NCBI GenBank assembly: GCA_028554795.2
Contig: JAPYKE020000550.1
Location: 124,001 to 188,000, forward strand
DNA length: 64,000 bases
Direction: 5' to 3'
Source of the DNA: Sinohyriopsis cumingii
Taxonomy: Eukaryota > Mollusca > Bivalvia > Unionida > Unionidae
Part shown: positions 1 to 12,543 of the stretch, piece after piece
Layout of the letters: every line of letters starts with the position of its first letter
How positions within the stretch are numbered: position 1 is the stretch's first letter
Notes under the pieces: model-generated
What the model saw: the letters and a program-made list of their open reading frames with translations, nothing else
Database searches by the model: none
What the model was told of the DNA's origin: nothing
Program-made: the position numbers and the translations under genes

Positions 1-236
1 TTGAAACCCAATTACTGGACTGGAGGACATGAAGGCTATCATATTTCAGATTATCAATGTCAGTTTGTTGGAATCCAATTGACTGTACCTGCTACAAAGA
101 GAAACCTGTTGATATGTGATTATGCAGCTGTTCCCCTGTAGCTGTGCAGGGCCACCTGAATGGGGAGTGTTCAGAATTAGATTTTGAAAATAAAAACATT
201 TTAGCACAGTTAAGCAAAAACAATTGGGGAAGACAG

Positions 237-237
<1 letters not shown>

Positions 238-313
<76 letters not shown>
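238..313. repeat. (TA)n microsatellite
   Basis: An uninterrupted TA dinucleotide array of about 76 bp. It produces spurious Ile-Tyr reading frames on both strands. Similar arrays lie near 5.7, 25.4 and 37.3 kb. Confidence 0.97.
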
Positions 314-316
<3 letters not shown>

Positions 317-528
317 ACCCAATTAGATGTTCAGGACATTATAACTTCATTGTATTTTATACTTTCCACACTTTGTAACACTTTGTACTTGAACATGCTG
401 TCTTACAACAATTCCAAGTACAAGAAATTCACATATTCTGTCTATATCATTATTGGCTATATATGTATTTATGTAAATGTGTTGCAACTGTGCATGGGAA
501 AGACTATATGTATGTATGTGTGCATGTG

Positions 529-715
529 TGTGTATGTGTGTGTGTGGATGGATGGATGGACATGTGTGTGTATGGATGGATGGATGGATAGATGAATGGA
601 AGAATGGATGGATGGATGGATGTATGTATTTGTGTATGTATGTATGGATGGATGGATGGAAGAATGGATGTATATATGTATGTATTTGTGTGTGTATGTA
701 TGTGTGTTTGTGTGT
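529..715. repeat. Compound GATG / TGTA / TG simple repeat
   Basis: Blocks of GGAT/GATG tetranucleotide repeats alternate with TGTA and TG runs. The ORFs through it (rich in Gly-Trp-Met-Asp, or Ser-Ile-His-Pro on the other strand) are simple translations of the repeat. From here to about 1,230 I see nothing else recognisable. Confidence 0.9.
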
Positions 716-1234
716 AATTTCACCTAGTAAAACAACCTGTGATGGCTCATTTCATAGGGAATCAGACTCATAATCCTAGCATTCAAGCTTTGACAGTCTG
801 CTCAAGCCAGCATTGGGCTAACCGCTTTAGTGTGTCCTTGGGAAAAGTATTTGGTTATAATGGTGCTGACAAAACCAACAAAAGCAAAACACAAAAAATC
901 TGGCTCTGTCGGTCAACAATATAATAACTAATGAAGCAGACTCCAAGAACAAATACTTACATTAACAAGGAAAACAAAATTAACCTCTGGGTTTTTATCA
1001 ACTCATTATAGTACCTACCTTGATATATAAAATCAAGTTATTGTATGCCATGCCCTGTCTTATCACTGTGAACATCATTTCATTGTCAAGATAACTTGTA
1101 TATGAATTTTTCTACTTCATAATTCTTGTTCCCAATTGCATTTAGAGATTATTTTTCTAAAAGATTTGCAATGGCAGTTATATTGATTATTCTCTGGCTC
1201 ATGTAAAGTTACAAATGGTTACATTGTTCAAGAC

Positions 1235-1560
1235 CGCTCTCGTGGCCTAGTGGTTAGAGCATCTGCCTTGGATGCGGGAGGTCATGGGTTCGATCCCCGG
1301 CCAAGTCATACCAAAGACTTACAAAATTGGTACTAACAGGTGCTTCGCTTGGCACTCAGCATTAAGAGGCTAGTGTTAGGACTGGTTGACCTGGTGTCAG
1401 GATAATGTGACTGGGTGGGACATCATGCTACATGTTTGCGTCATGGTACTGCAGAGCTAGACATCACTATAAACTGCCACACTGCAGACATCATACATCA
1501 TAGCGATATGACTGAAAAATTGTTAAAGCTACATTAAAAATTCAAATCACACACACACAT
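1235..1560 (+). mobile_element. SINE family A, full length
   Basis: A tRNA-like head contains an A box (TGGCCTAGTGG) and a B box (GGTTCGATCCC). It is followed by a body conserved in all copies in this window (CATTAAGAGG, then TGGGACATCATGC, then CTATAAACTGCCAC) and a 3' end reading AAATCACACACACACA. That layout is a polymerase III-transcribed, tRNA-derived SINE mobilised by a LINE. Head and body together are about 320 bp. The same family occurs at about 3.7, 7.6, 9.0, 14.3, 15.4, 21.6, 30.3, 34.7, 41.6 and 63.0 kb. Confidence 0.9.
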
Positions 1561-3029
1561 AATTTGTCACACCAGCATAAGTTGTCAGCTGAGTGATATA
1601 CCATACCTTATCTTCATTCTATATTCAGAGTGATGCTCTTTTCAAATGGAGAGGGTAAACATTAGAGGCAGAATGGTTCAAACACTGACTCTGTTCAACA
1701 TTGACCCATGGGAATTAGTTAATGAAGATATCTTTGACACACAGGGTGTTAGGCTGAAAATTATTTCAGCTGTTAGTACAAGTATCAACCACAGTTATCT
1801 CTAATCTGTGTTACTAAATATATTTGCTGGTCCTGATTGTCCAATGATACATCAATCTCTGTTAATTATCATAGCACCTGCCTTAGTTGCATGGTTTTCA
1901 AAGCATCAGTGATTGTAGTTCCCAGTCAGCCTTTGTTTAGAGAAGATGACAATAAAGATCTAAACATAATCAACAATTTCATGTACATGACTCCCCTACA
2001 CCTGTATAAAAGTGTACAATAAATAACAGATTGGAACTTGCTGTTTAGTAAAGGCATTCAAGTAAAAGCTATCAGAACCATATTGAATTATTTTCAAGCA
2101 AGTATGTCAGGCATAACCACTTACATACAGAACCATGTCTAGTCTAATATCATTGTCATACCAAAATGAATTTTAAGCCAAAAAACACTCAGCCCTCACA
2201 AGTTTTGTGTACTCATTCCTCTCTCTCTCTCTCATTGATTTATGCTCCAATATAAACAAAATAAGCATTGTACTCATATTTATAATGCTGTAGATATTAT
2301 TTTTTCAAACTGTATGACATTTTCTGCATCAGTGTGCTTCTAGCAAACAGGCTTGCAGACAACAATATCTTGCTACAATAAATGATTATGTATAGTAACA
2401 ATAAAGTAATTTTGATTGGTTCAGTTTTTTTAATGCAATTACATGTAGCAAACATTATTTTTTCCTCTAAACAGTGCTGATGTCATAAACTATCCTAACA
2501 AATAGGTTTAAGATTGTGTCTTGTCAGTTTTGCAAACAAATCATTGATCACTTCTCTATCCAAATGTAAAAATTATATGAAAATATATCCAAGATGGTCA
2601 GTCCCATGATAGCTTATAACTATGTTTTAAAAAAGTGTTTTTTTCTGATGCATTTAAAGGTTTGAACCGAAATCTAATCTCAATTTCCTCTAATCTCTCT
2701 ATCTTGAACCCAAATAACATTCAATTCTAAATGTTTTGGGTTTTGTGATGGCTATTTTATGTCATATGTATTAGTACTGTATTGATTACGTGGAATGACT
2801 GCTGATCATTCAGATATTATTGCTAATCATATAAAAAATTGGTAACAGTGAGTTACCCCTCAACCTTACTTCATAACACTAAGCATATTTAGCTAGCTGT
2901 ACAAATTGTACATACAGATTGAAAATTTGCATAAAATGTCCCACTCACAGTCTGGATTTCTTCAAAAGCCTGTGATGAAATGAAGCAGTCTAATTATTAT
3001 ATCTGCCATGGATAAAGCCAAATGCATTA
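1561..3029. other. AT-rich stretch, no gene seen
   Basis: Unique AT-rich DNA. The only open frames are short, and I see no splice-bounded exon, repeat family or RNA gene. A short CT run lies at about 2,219-2,234. Confidence 0.5.
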
Positions 3030-3480
3030 CATGTCCCATTGTCTGCTATTCTTAGATATAATACAGATTAATATTAATACTATCTTTGCTCATACTGTAT
3101 GCAGTGGTAACATTATAACTTATGGTTTGTGTGTCTACTAGTCATTTTAAAACTAGACAGGCACAAGTTTGAAAACTTTGCAGTGATTCTGAAAATCACG
3201 GTATCATTGTTACTTATTATTGCATGCAGTGGTGGATAAAACAGTGAACTAATTTTTAGGTATGATACAGAGTAATATTAATAATATTAATAATATATTT
3301 GCTCATACTGTATGCAGTAGTATGTAGTAATATGATATCTTAAGGTTTGTGTGTCTACTAGTCATTTTAAAACTAGACATGCACAAGTGTTATAACTTTG
3401 CAGTGATTCTGAAAATCATGATATCATTGTTACTGATTATTGAATGCAATGGTGGATAAAGCGGCGAACTAATTAAAGGT
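3030..3480. repeat. Tandem duplication, about 220-bp unit
   Basis: Two adjacent copies of an AT-rich unit. The shared segment GTGTGTCTACTAGTCATTTT occurs near 3,130 and again near 3,350. Both copies also share GCTCATACTGTATGCAGT and TTTGCAGTGATTCTGAAAAT. Each copy contains a short inverted repeat, CTAGT...ACTAG, around CATTTTAAA. No coding potential. Confidence 0.85.
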
Positions 3481-3731
3481 ATTATACATGCCTGAACTTC
3501 ATGCAAACACAAGAGTATATTACATTTGTGTCAGCAGGAGTAACATATATGTTTCACTTGATTTTAGAAATTGAATTTGCTGTAATTCTCACCATTTTAC
3601 AGTCTGTACATGTTTTGTAGATTGCAATTAACCATTTATTGTTTTCTAATGAATTATGGACTTCCACTTAAGTAATTTACTGCAAGCTGACTGTTTCTCT
3701 TAGTACAATGTGACTCACTCTTTACTGCACA

Positions 3732-4024
3732 CTGCTCCGATGGCCTAGTGGTAACAGCATCCGTCTTGGATGCGGGAGGTCATGGGTTAAATCCCCAGCC
3801 GAGTCAAACCAAAGACTTACAAAAATGGTTCTAACAGCTGCCCCACTTGGCTCTCAGCATTAAGAGGTTAGTGATAGGACTAGTTGGCTTGGTGTCAGGA
3901 TAATGTGACATGATGCCCCAGTGCTAGACATCACTATAAACTGCTACACTACAGACATCATAGCGGCATGACTGGAAAATGATTAAAGCTACATTAAAAA
4001 TCCAAATGACACACACACACACAC
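3732..4024 (+). mobile_element. SINE family A inserted in a minisatellite
   Basis: Head with a degraded A box (TGGCCTAGTGGTAACAG) and a mutated B box (GGTTAAATCCCC), followed by the family A body and a CA-rich tail. Minisatellite sequence (AATGTGACTCACTC) precedes it at about 3,708 and the array resumes just after the tail, so this SINE landed in or at the edge of the older tandem array. Confidence 0.88.
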
Positions 4025-4620
4025 TTTAGTGCAATGTGACTTTCACTCTTTACTCCAATGTGACTGTCACTCTTTACTTCAAGGAGACTTGCACTTTACT
4101 GCAGTTTGACCATCACTTTTTAATAAGTGTGACTGTCACTTCTGGTGCAATGTGACTGTCACTTTTTACCTCAGTGTGACCCACTCTTGGTGCAATGTGA
4201 TTGTCACTCTTTACAGCAATGTGACATACACCCTTGGTGCAATGTAACTGTCACTCCTAAGCTGTAATGTGACTGTCAATCTTTACTGCAATGTGACTGT
4301 CACTCTTGATGAAATGTGTCAATCTTTACTGCAATGTGACTGTCACTCTTGATGAAATGTGTCAATCTTTACTGCAATGTGACTGTCACTTTTGGTGAAA
4401 TGTGCCACTCTTTACTGCAGTGTGACTGTCACTTTTTGTGAAATGTGTCACTCTTTACTGCAGTGTGACTGTCAATCTTGGTGAAATGTGAGTGTCACTC
4501 TTTACTGTAGTGTGACTGTCAATCTTTACTGCAATGTGACTGTCATTCTTGTTGAAATGTGACTGTCACTCTTTACTGCAATGTGACTGTCACTCTTGGT
4601 GCAATGAGACTGTCTCTTTT
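4025..4620. repeat. Minisatellite with palindromic core
   Basis: A tandem array of diverged 22-23 bp subunits, often paired into about 45 bp, around AATGTGACTGTCACTC alternating with CTTTACTGCA and CTTGGTGAAA. The core GTGACTGTCAC is an odd palindrome and recurs more than ten times. It has no sustained reading frame. Confidence 0.93.
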
Positions 4621-5403
4621 GGCAGATACACATACCTGGTCATACATTTACTTAAAATAGCTATCATTTACTTATGAAAATTACAGAATTCAAAGAATGT
4701 GTGCTCGGTGTTGCATTCTTTAAGGTCAATAAAAACAAAAATAAAAACTGAAACAAGAACATCAGTGGCACTATTACATTCATATCTACTAAGGAATACC
4801 ACCTTTATTACGCTTTAACTAGATCTGTATATATGTATGTTAACACAAAAATCACTGTGTCCATTAAGTCATTATTAGTCCTAGGTTCAACAAAATGAGA
4901 CTACAGTTCAGCCAAAACTTGATAAAATATAACCATTGTGTACATTTTTCCAAGGAGAATCAATCTGGTTTGTATTTGAAACTTTCTCAAGTTTTAAACT
5001 TCCTTGCAGGTTTTATCAGGAATATATTGAGTATGTGTGTACAATGAGGAATCACTAACAAAGATAACACCCATATGTTTACATTAAATAATTTCTTGCA
5101 TGTTTGTTTCAGCCATGTATACATATTTGGATAGTTTGAGTACCTTTTGTGATACTGTATTAGGTTTAATTCAGTTTTTTCTTTGAATTAAATGTAGCCA
5201 ACCAAATTTGGAACCATTCCTATATCCTTACACATTAACTGAGTTTAAGTTTCAAAACAGTGATTTCTTTTATTCAGGAAGGAGAGACTGTTTCAGTTAA
5301 AATCTACTGAAATGAAATGAGTAAGTTTAGTGGATTGGGCTATCTCTATACTAAATTCAAGTTCCTCCCAAGCAGCTATGTTATAAATAGGTGATCATCA
5401 TAT
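4621..5403. other. AT-rich stretch, no gene seen
   Basis: No repeat family, exon or RNA gene that I can support. Confidence 0.5.
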
Positions 5404-5601
5404 TCATGCAGCTACTACCTTCTTCCCTGTATTATTTAGTTCTAACCATGTACATTCAAGGTCAGAAATGTCCAAGTCACACTTTAGAACAGTCTGAATG
5501 TTGTTTTTTTTAATGCTTGCATCACACTCAAGTGTAACCTTTCCTTCCTGTATTTCATCATTTAGAATAATATGCTTAAGCCACATCACTACATTAGGCA
5601 A
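5404..5601 (-). pseudogene. Unrecognised protein-like fragment
   Basis: An open frame of 65 codons with balanced composition (charged residues, Cys, Trp) that does not look like translated AT-rich noise. It ends at a normal stop. I do not recognise the family. It lies on the same strand as the 158-codon frame at 5,873-6,349, with a TA microsatellite between them, so both may be pieces of one decayed gene or element. The N-terminal Met may be internal to a longer ancestral frame. It could also be chance. Confidence 0.25.
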
Positions 5602-5698
5602 GAAAAAGTAAATATGTGTGTTTCTGGTTGGCTGACCATCTCTGTTTTTTGTTGCTGACCCCTATCACTTTTTCCCCCTGGAGTATTTTTTTAAAATC

Positions 5699-5699
<1 letters not shown>

Positions 5700-5770
<71 letters not shown>
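5700..5770. repeat. (TA)n microsatellite
   Basis: About 71 bp of uninterrupted TA, between two minus-strand open frames. Confidence 0.97.
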
Positions 5771-5773
<3 letters not shown>

Positions 5774-5872
5774 CAATATTGAATATACTTTTTGGGCCTC
5801 AGACATTATTGTCTATATCATGCTAACCCAGGGTTTCCAACCTGCAAACTAAGCTCTGTCTCTGTATCAAAT

Positions 5873-6349
5873 CTATGTTACATCATAGATGGTGTACATT
5901 AAAGTACATAATATTACATCTGCTTTTACTCTGTGTATGGAAAACTGAAAGTTATTGTTTAGTAAAAACAAATGTATTCCTACTTGAGTTAGATGCAAAG
6001 GAATTGAAGATACATTCATAAACCAAACATGATCTAATATGTCTCCCATCGTTTTATAATATGCAAATCTTGCAATAGACATATTAAGTATTGCATTCTT
6101 TTTCAGGTTTTTAAAACATCCTTTTTTGACTGGGCTTACCAAACCCATAGAGGCAATTCTCAATAACTCATCCATTGTCCCTCTCTTAAAATTAATGATA
6201 TTTGACATTGCTGAGTACTTTATTTCTGTATTTGCATAGACAGTCTTCTCCAAAACTGCAATAGTGAACATTTTATTTGTTATTCTTTGGTTACATATAA
6301 AACAAAGTTTCATACTGTCAATAAGATACTGAGAAAAGAGGAAAGACAA
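5873..6349 (-). pseudogene. Unrecognised 158-codon open frame
   Basis: One of the longest frames in the window not caused by a repeat. It has a varied composition with Cys, Trp and His, a CFICNQR stretch near residue 17 and a C-terminal half that reads like globular protein (GDILDHVWF, SIPLHLTQVGIHLFLL). I cannot assign a family. No splice sites or promoter support an active gene. It may be a fragment of a mobile-element protein together with 5,404-5,601. Length in AT-rich DNA argues against pure chance but does not exclude it. Confidence 0.3.
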
Positions 6350-7568
6350 GAAGTAAACAAGTCACAGGTGATACCTAAAACACAAATTGTCCATGTTGTT
6401 AAGTGAACTATATAAATGTTTTTAAAATGGTAAAACCAATGCCCAGTAATTTAATAAGAGTATTTATGACTTGTTTGTCACTTATTTTTTAACTTTGCTT
6501 TTTTTAATTTCTTTTTATCTAAAATATCTCAGCAATCCAAATGATGCAACCTGTGTAGTCTGCTTTGTTGCTGTTCATTTAGTATCAGTGAAAAAGCTTG
6601 CTTTTGGCTTACCAATGGTTACCTTTCAGTGACCCCCCCCCCAATCCCACCCTCAAGGTATTAAAGATGCAGCGGACATGGCAAATTTCTTAACTTAAGG
6701 CTGTGGTGTGACTTTTAAAAAAAAATATATTTGTTTAATAATTAAAGATATGGATATATTTGTTAATTAGGTCTTTTAGATTGGTGGGTTTTTTTTTAAA
6801 CTGATGTGAGGCATGTACACCTCATATAATCACTGCACAGTAAGTAGCCAATGAAACACTCATAGTCATCTAGGAAGCAGAGCTAGCCAGTTATAGCAGT
6901 AGACATGTTGGTTCAAGGCAAGTAGAATATCTCAAAAACTGCTTGGATGACAAAATATTTTGACTTGCATCAAGCTATTAAGTAGGCAATGTTCTTCAGA
7001 ATTATTAACTAGGGAAAGGGCTGGTGTTTGCACTGTGAGCATCACAAAACATTGCTCTCAAAAATGGCAGGCCTTCGAACATGAAAAATGCATGTAAAAA
7101 TTTGGGGATAAGGTGCAAAAACATTTTATTCTGTGAATTTCCATTGACTTATCAGGCCAAGTGAGTGATATTCTTATGTTTTGCTTTATTATGCCTATCC
7201 AAAATTATGGCCCTCTTTGACCTCACTGATGTATTTTTTAATTAAAAAAATTTATTTGGCAGGTTTATGCAACATTAAATTTTATCATAAAAACTGTCCC
7301 TTGCACCCATGACCAGTTTTCGTAATACATGATCAGCATCAAAGAAGTGGATTTTAATTGCTCTCCAGTCTGACAGTAAGCCTTTAGACGATTTGTAGAA
7401 ACAAAAGCAGACTAGTTTTCTAACTCTGCTTGTAAGTACACAAGCTAGAACTCCAATTATACTAAATAATGATTGCAAAAAATAAGTAATTTGGGGACAT
7501 CCATTACAGTTTTGCATGGTTAACAATAGGTATCTTCCTTGTCAAGATAGAAAGAAGGCTAAATGTGT
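6350..7568. other. AT-rich stretch, no supported gene
   Basis: Contains a poly-C run at about 6,632-6,642 and an 83-codon minus frame at 7,275-7,526 with no recognisable motif. Nothing else is supportable. Confidence 0.45.
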
Positions 7569-7885
7569 GAGTGTGTGTGATTTGGATTTTTAACATAGCT
7601 TTTTTTTAAAAATCAGTAATATCACTGTGATGTCTGCAGTGTGGCATTTAATAGGGATGTATATCACTAGGGCATCATACAGTAGACATGAAGCATGATG
7701 TCTCACCCAGTCACATTATCCGGACACTTAAGGCCAACCAGTCCTAACACTAACCTGTTAATGCTGAGTGCCTAACAAGGCAGCTGTCAGTACCATTTTT
7801 AGAAGTGTTTGGTATGACTTGTCCAGGGTTCAAACCTGCGACCTCCCTCATTCGAGGCAGATGCTCTAACAACTAGTGGTTAAAT
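7569..7885 (-). mobile_element. SINE family A, reverse orientation
   Basis: Begins on the plus strand with the reverse-complement tail (GTGTGTGATTTGGATTTTTAA) and ends with the complement of the A box region (GCTCTAACAACTAGTGGTT). Body landmarks of family A are present, with substitutions in the B box. Confidence 0.87.
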
Positions 7886-8992
7886 AGGTAAAAAAGCTAA
7901 TTTACAAACAATTTAATTTAGTATCAAATGTAAGACAACTATTGTAGGAAAGAAACACTTCCATATATTAAATTTTAAAAAGTTATATGATACTAATTTA
8001 TAAGTTTACTTACATACTTGGTCAGATTGCACTATGCTGTAAGATTTTACTTGGGAATGTGGTCCTTTAGTTTTGACAGGTTTTCTCTCATCTAGAATCC
8101 GAGATTTTATCATTATTCATGTTCCTATCATTCTTCCATTACAAAAATGACAGTTTACAAAGATTCATGTTTTACTTTTACCGTGTTGCCTTCATTATAT
8201 TTTCCTTAATCACATAGTTCGAGCCCTTAAAAGTCTTCCTTGTGCCATTTTATTTTGCTTGTGTCCTTCAGGAAATTTCTGTCCTTATATCCGTATATCA
8301 GTATGCCCATTCCAAATCCACTTTAGTGTGATGGCAAAAAATTGTTGAACTAAGAATGATTAAAATTATATACATTTGAAATTTTCCGACACGCTGACGT
8401 GATGGAAAATATGCTAATCAGAAAAGTTTCTGGTGTAATTTTACTAGCCACCTTAGAAGGCTTTCCATAGATAAGATGATTTTTCTTATGCAATTTTTTG
8501 CTTGAAGGTGGTCTGATGTCCTCTCAGCCAGCACATCCTGAGATGGCTTTTCCAGGGAGATAAACTATGTTGTTTTTGTTGTCGTGGGTATCAATGTTTT
8601 TATTGTAGGCAAGGTAAAGAAAATTCTGGTTTCAAAAGTTTCATTTATTCTTATTTCGCCCTATGTTTAAGAATTAGTTTGTAATTAGTGCTCTATTTCT
8701 TGGTTATTTTCTGTTAACTCTCCCCTGTGGTATTTTGCATGACCCACTCGTATATGTCCTATTGTTAGATCCTTCTGTGTTTATCGTTCATCATTAGGTT
8801 GCGTGTTTATGTGGGCGCACTTATCAGTCTTGTTTGGTAATTTGATTTTGGCTTCATCGCCTGCTGTCTTCCATCTGTCATCAGCTGGCGGGATTTCGGC
8901 CCACTTTCTCCTGCACATTGTGTTAGAGGCACTATGTGTCTAAATTAGTTTCTAATGATCTTTTTTTAAGCATACAGTTACATCACAACATA
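7886..8992. other. No gene seen
   Basis: Mixed-composition DNA with only short frames. No repeat family recognised. Confidence 0.45.
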
Positions 8993-9310
8993 CCGCTCCG
9001 GTGGCCTAGTGGTTAGAACGTCCGGCTCGGATGCGGGAGGTCGTGGGTTCGATCCCCGGCTGAGTCATACCAAGGACTTACAAAAATGGTACTAACAGCT
9101 GCCTCGCTTGGCGCTCAGCATTAAGAGGTTAGTGTTAGGACTGGTTGGCCCGGTGTCAGGATAATGTGACTGGGTGGGACATCATGCTACATGTCTTTGG
9201 CATGATGCCCCAGTGCTAGACATCACTATAAACTGCCACATTGCAGACATCGTAGCGATATGACTGAACAATTGTTAAAGCTACGTTAAAAATCCAAATC
9301 ACATAACACA
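8993..9310 (+). mobile_element. SINE family A, well preserved
   Basis: The head from about 8,995 keeps a clean A box (TGGCCTAGTGG) and B box (GGTTCGATCCC). Body and tail are close to the other good copies, and the tail continues as ACATAACACATAACATAACA. Its low divergence suggests a younger copy. Confidence 0.9.
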
Positions 9311-9474
9311 TAACATAACATCACAGCACACACAAACAGCACCACACCAGGCTTTAATGACTATGCAGTTCACTTCAAAATAATAATGATAACAAAATGG
9401 GGATGGGAGCGGAAACTTTAACCCTGGACTTCTGCAAAGGAAAAAGGAGTTCGATCTTAAGTTTCATGCATGTT

Positions 9475-9722
9475 GTTGTTGTTGTAGTGTTTTATGTCAT
9501 TTTTCAGCACACGATAGGCTTTACATGGCGGCCAGTATTAATGGTGGAGGAAGAACCCGAGACAAAACCCGGAAAGAACCACCAGCCCACAAGAAGCTAC
9601 TGGCAAGCTTTCTCACATACCCACATTGGCCGAATCTGAGACTTGAACCCATGCTAACAGAGGTGTGATGGCAGTGATATGTAACAGAGAGCGCTTTAGA
9701 CCACTCGGCCACTCGGGTACCT
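9475..9722 (-). mobile_element. SINE family B, full length
   Basis: Family B is a second tRNA-derived SINE. On its own strand it starts with a class II tRNA-like head (GAGTGGTC, AAAGCGCTCTC, GGTTCAAGTCTC), then AGAAAGCTTGCCAGTAGCTT, a CCGGG-rich middle, and a conserved 3' body (TGGCCGCCATGTA, GTGCTGAAAAATG) with a CAACAA tail. Here all parts are present in reverse, with the GTTGTTGTTGTTGT tail complement at its left end. The long variable region of the head resembles Leu or Ser tRNA. Confidence 0.9.
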
Positions 9723-10539
9723 TTATGCATGTAAGGTTCAAGGCAAGAAAACGCTCACAAGCACTAGTGTTTGCAAGTATTGACCTGATAATGGAAACTG
9801 ACCTACGTGCGGGGTGGTAATGGAGTAGATCTCACAACCAGCATGCAGGGACAACTCAAAAAATATGACAAAATGAAACAAAGAACAACCCGACATGAAG
9901 GAAAAAAATGCATACATGAAATTCAAAATTGGGAGAACGGGGAATACATAAATTACAAACCATGACCTTTAGAAACGAACAACAGTGTGACATCTCCAAC
10001 TCTTTACCAGCAAATGCTGGAACGGAGTCATGGGGTGCTAATATAACTTTAGTACATGTGTTTGGGTCTGTTGGGTTTTAAATAGCGAATTTGGGCCACT
10101 GCATGTTGGGGGGGGGGGGGGTTAAGTGCTTGTGTCCTTATTACTAGCCCATTGTAAATGGCTTTTCACAGGTGGGGAGGGGTAGTTTCTTAGAGATATT
10201 TGGTTTCTTTTTCTGGTGCAGTTTTGCTAGCTGCATATTGGCTTTCCAGAGTATAAATTATAGTTCAGTAATCCAAACCTGCTTCTACTTTCCATAGCAT
10301 TATAAATGAAGTCTCCATACAAAACTTTGTTTTTTTATGGGTATAAAGAAGATTTTTGGGCTCAAACACGCTATCACTGTAAACATCTGATCCATGCACT
10401 CTCCTTACTGAGGAATTTGCTAACTGTGAGCTCATAATTGTTTAGCGTGCTGATGATGTTAGCAAAACACAGTTGGATGCACAGCAGGTGTTAACAACCA
10501 ATGAGGTCTTTATATTAAATATCTGGCCAATCAAATAAT

Positions 10540-10592
<53 letters not shown>

Positions 10593-11744
10593 GAGTTGTA
10601 AATATTTTTAGTATGATGAGAATAAACTATTTTCTGATTTAAAGAAAAAAATGGTAGACATTAATATGATAATGCTTTCCACAAATTCATATAGTGAACC
10701 AACTTGTTATCCATATGTTTAGAAAAAAGGGCTGGGATTATTTAAAGATTCACACGAAGAGCATACACCAGATTGTTCTTCTCCAAAATAGAAAGTAATA
10801 TCAACATGGGATTTCCACCAAAAGACTTCTTATGATGTCTTGTTGGTCCTAAATAATAATGATGCCAATATGGATTCCAATATGTCCACCATAGCAGTTA
10901 AATTGAAAATGGTGTTATTGTTGAAGAATATCAGAGATGGTTGCCACATTCAGCAGTTGAAAAGAAGTAACGAAATTGATTTCAAAACAAAATTTCAGCC
11001 TAGAGACTGTGATTGCCTTCATGAGAATATTTGTTCGATGTTTTTTTTTACACATTTACCTTTTCAACATATATTTTATAAGAAAAATATTTCAGCAAGA
11101 TTATTTGAAAAAGATTAAAATTTATTTTAAAATCATATATTTTTTAATAAAATTGTTACTTTGTTGGCCTTAGTTCCAGCAGAAGTGTGTGAAAAACCAC
11201 TAGAGTTGAAATATATTCTTAATGACAGAGAGAGAGAGAGAGAGAGAGATTTGTTAAGATGTAAGAACAAGAGCACTTTCTGAATGAACAAATATATGTC
11301 CAGACTTGGAAAAGTTACTGTTTTCCAAAACAAAAACACAAAGTAAATCTGCTAGTTATCTTGAGTATTTTGATGAAAGTTTAGGGATTATGCAATCCTG
11401 GATATTTGGATGAGTTGATTTATTAATAATATTGCACATGTCCTCCAAAGGTTTCTTGTCTCTAGGCTTTGAAGTTTATGATTGGAGATGGTCTACCTAT
11501 ATGTATAATAGTTTTAGCATGATGAACCAACCCTGACTATTAGGGCTTGATATTGAGTTTGGAAGTTGTTTCAAATACAATTTAAATATACATTCAATCA
11601 GTCCTAAGAGCACCCACATGAATTTGCTCAAATCTGAGAGTGGATTATCTCATCAGTTACAATTATCAGCAAATTAAACTTAACAAATATTACTACCTAA
11701 TTAACATGGCTCTGTGTGGTGGCTATGATAGTGCAGATGTGCCA
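9723..11744. other. No gene seen; GA and G runs
   Basis: Contains a poly-G run (about 10,109-10,120), a GA microsatellite at 10,542-10,596 with one interruption, and a second one at 11,226-11,250. Open frames of 92 and 65 codons at 10,840-11,173 overlap each other, show no domain and have no flanking splice sites, so I do not call them genes. Confidence 0.5.
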
Positions 11745-11875
11745 TTGTTGCTGTTTTTGTTGTTTTAGGGTTTAACGCCATTTTTCAGCACATGATAGGC
11801 TATACATGGCGGCCAGTATTAATTATTGAATTAATTAATTAATCGACCCACGAGAAGCTACTGGCAGATGTGCCA
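11745..11875 (-). mobile_element. SINE family B, internally rearranged fragment
   Basis: The 3' body is clear (TTTAACGCCATTTTTCAGCA, then CATGGCGGCCAGTATTAAT). It then breaks into an ATTAATTAATTAA stretch before a short piece of the middle (CGACCCACGAGAAGCTACTGG). The head is missing, so this is a dead copy with an internal replacement. Confidence 0.85.
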
Positions 11876-11876
11876 T

Positions 11877-11922
11877 GCATGCATGCATACATACATACAT
11901 ACATACATACATACATACATAC
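11877..11922. repeat. (CATA)n / (CATG)n microsatellite
   Basis: GCATGCATGCATA leads into a regular run of ACATACAT units at the end of the SINE B fragment. Confidence 0.95.
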
Positions 11923-12543
11923 TCAAAGTTCTTGTCCATATGATGTAATCATTATTCTGTAGGACAGAAATGCAACCCCATTTCTGTCTCCATCTGTTGT
12001 AAAATTTATTCCATCTTAAATATACTTCGAATCAGAAAACATGCAAGGAAATTGAGTGTTTCAAGAATAAAGGAAAGCATATCCCCCTCCCACTTGTATT
12101 ATGGAGAAAACTCAGGTTTGGTAAAGTTATTTTAGAATTACTTCAAATGGAGAGACAAATCCCTTGTGTGAAAAGATCAAAGTTTACAGCTGTTGAGATA
12201 ACAGTTACAGAGAATGGCAGAGCAGTTCTTTTGCCTGACATAGCAAGACACATGTGGGTTATGTTGGACTATATTTGTACAATTAACTAGTGTCTGAGAA
12301 CTGATGATGGGAGTATCAGACTAAATGTCAGCACCTGTTGGGTAATGAATGGGATCCCAATTGGCTCTCTAGTTGTAAAACAATTTAGAAGGGTAAGGAC
12401 TGGATAAAATACAATTATTCACATTAGCTATGCTATATGTGATTCATGCAATGCCCAATGCTTTGTATTTTAACTGCTAATATCTAGCAGTAAATGTAAA
12501 CATATGGCTTATTAAATGGGTTAGTATTATAAGCTGCCTGCAG

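Noticed and set aside
224..595. 123-codon frame starting in the TA array
   Set aside because: Its sequence is a translation of TA and TG/GATG simple repeats. The same applies to frames at 5.6-5.85, 25.3-25.6 and 37.2-37.6 kb.
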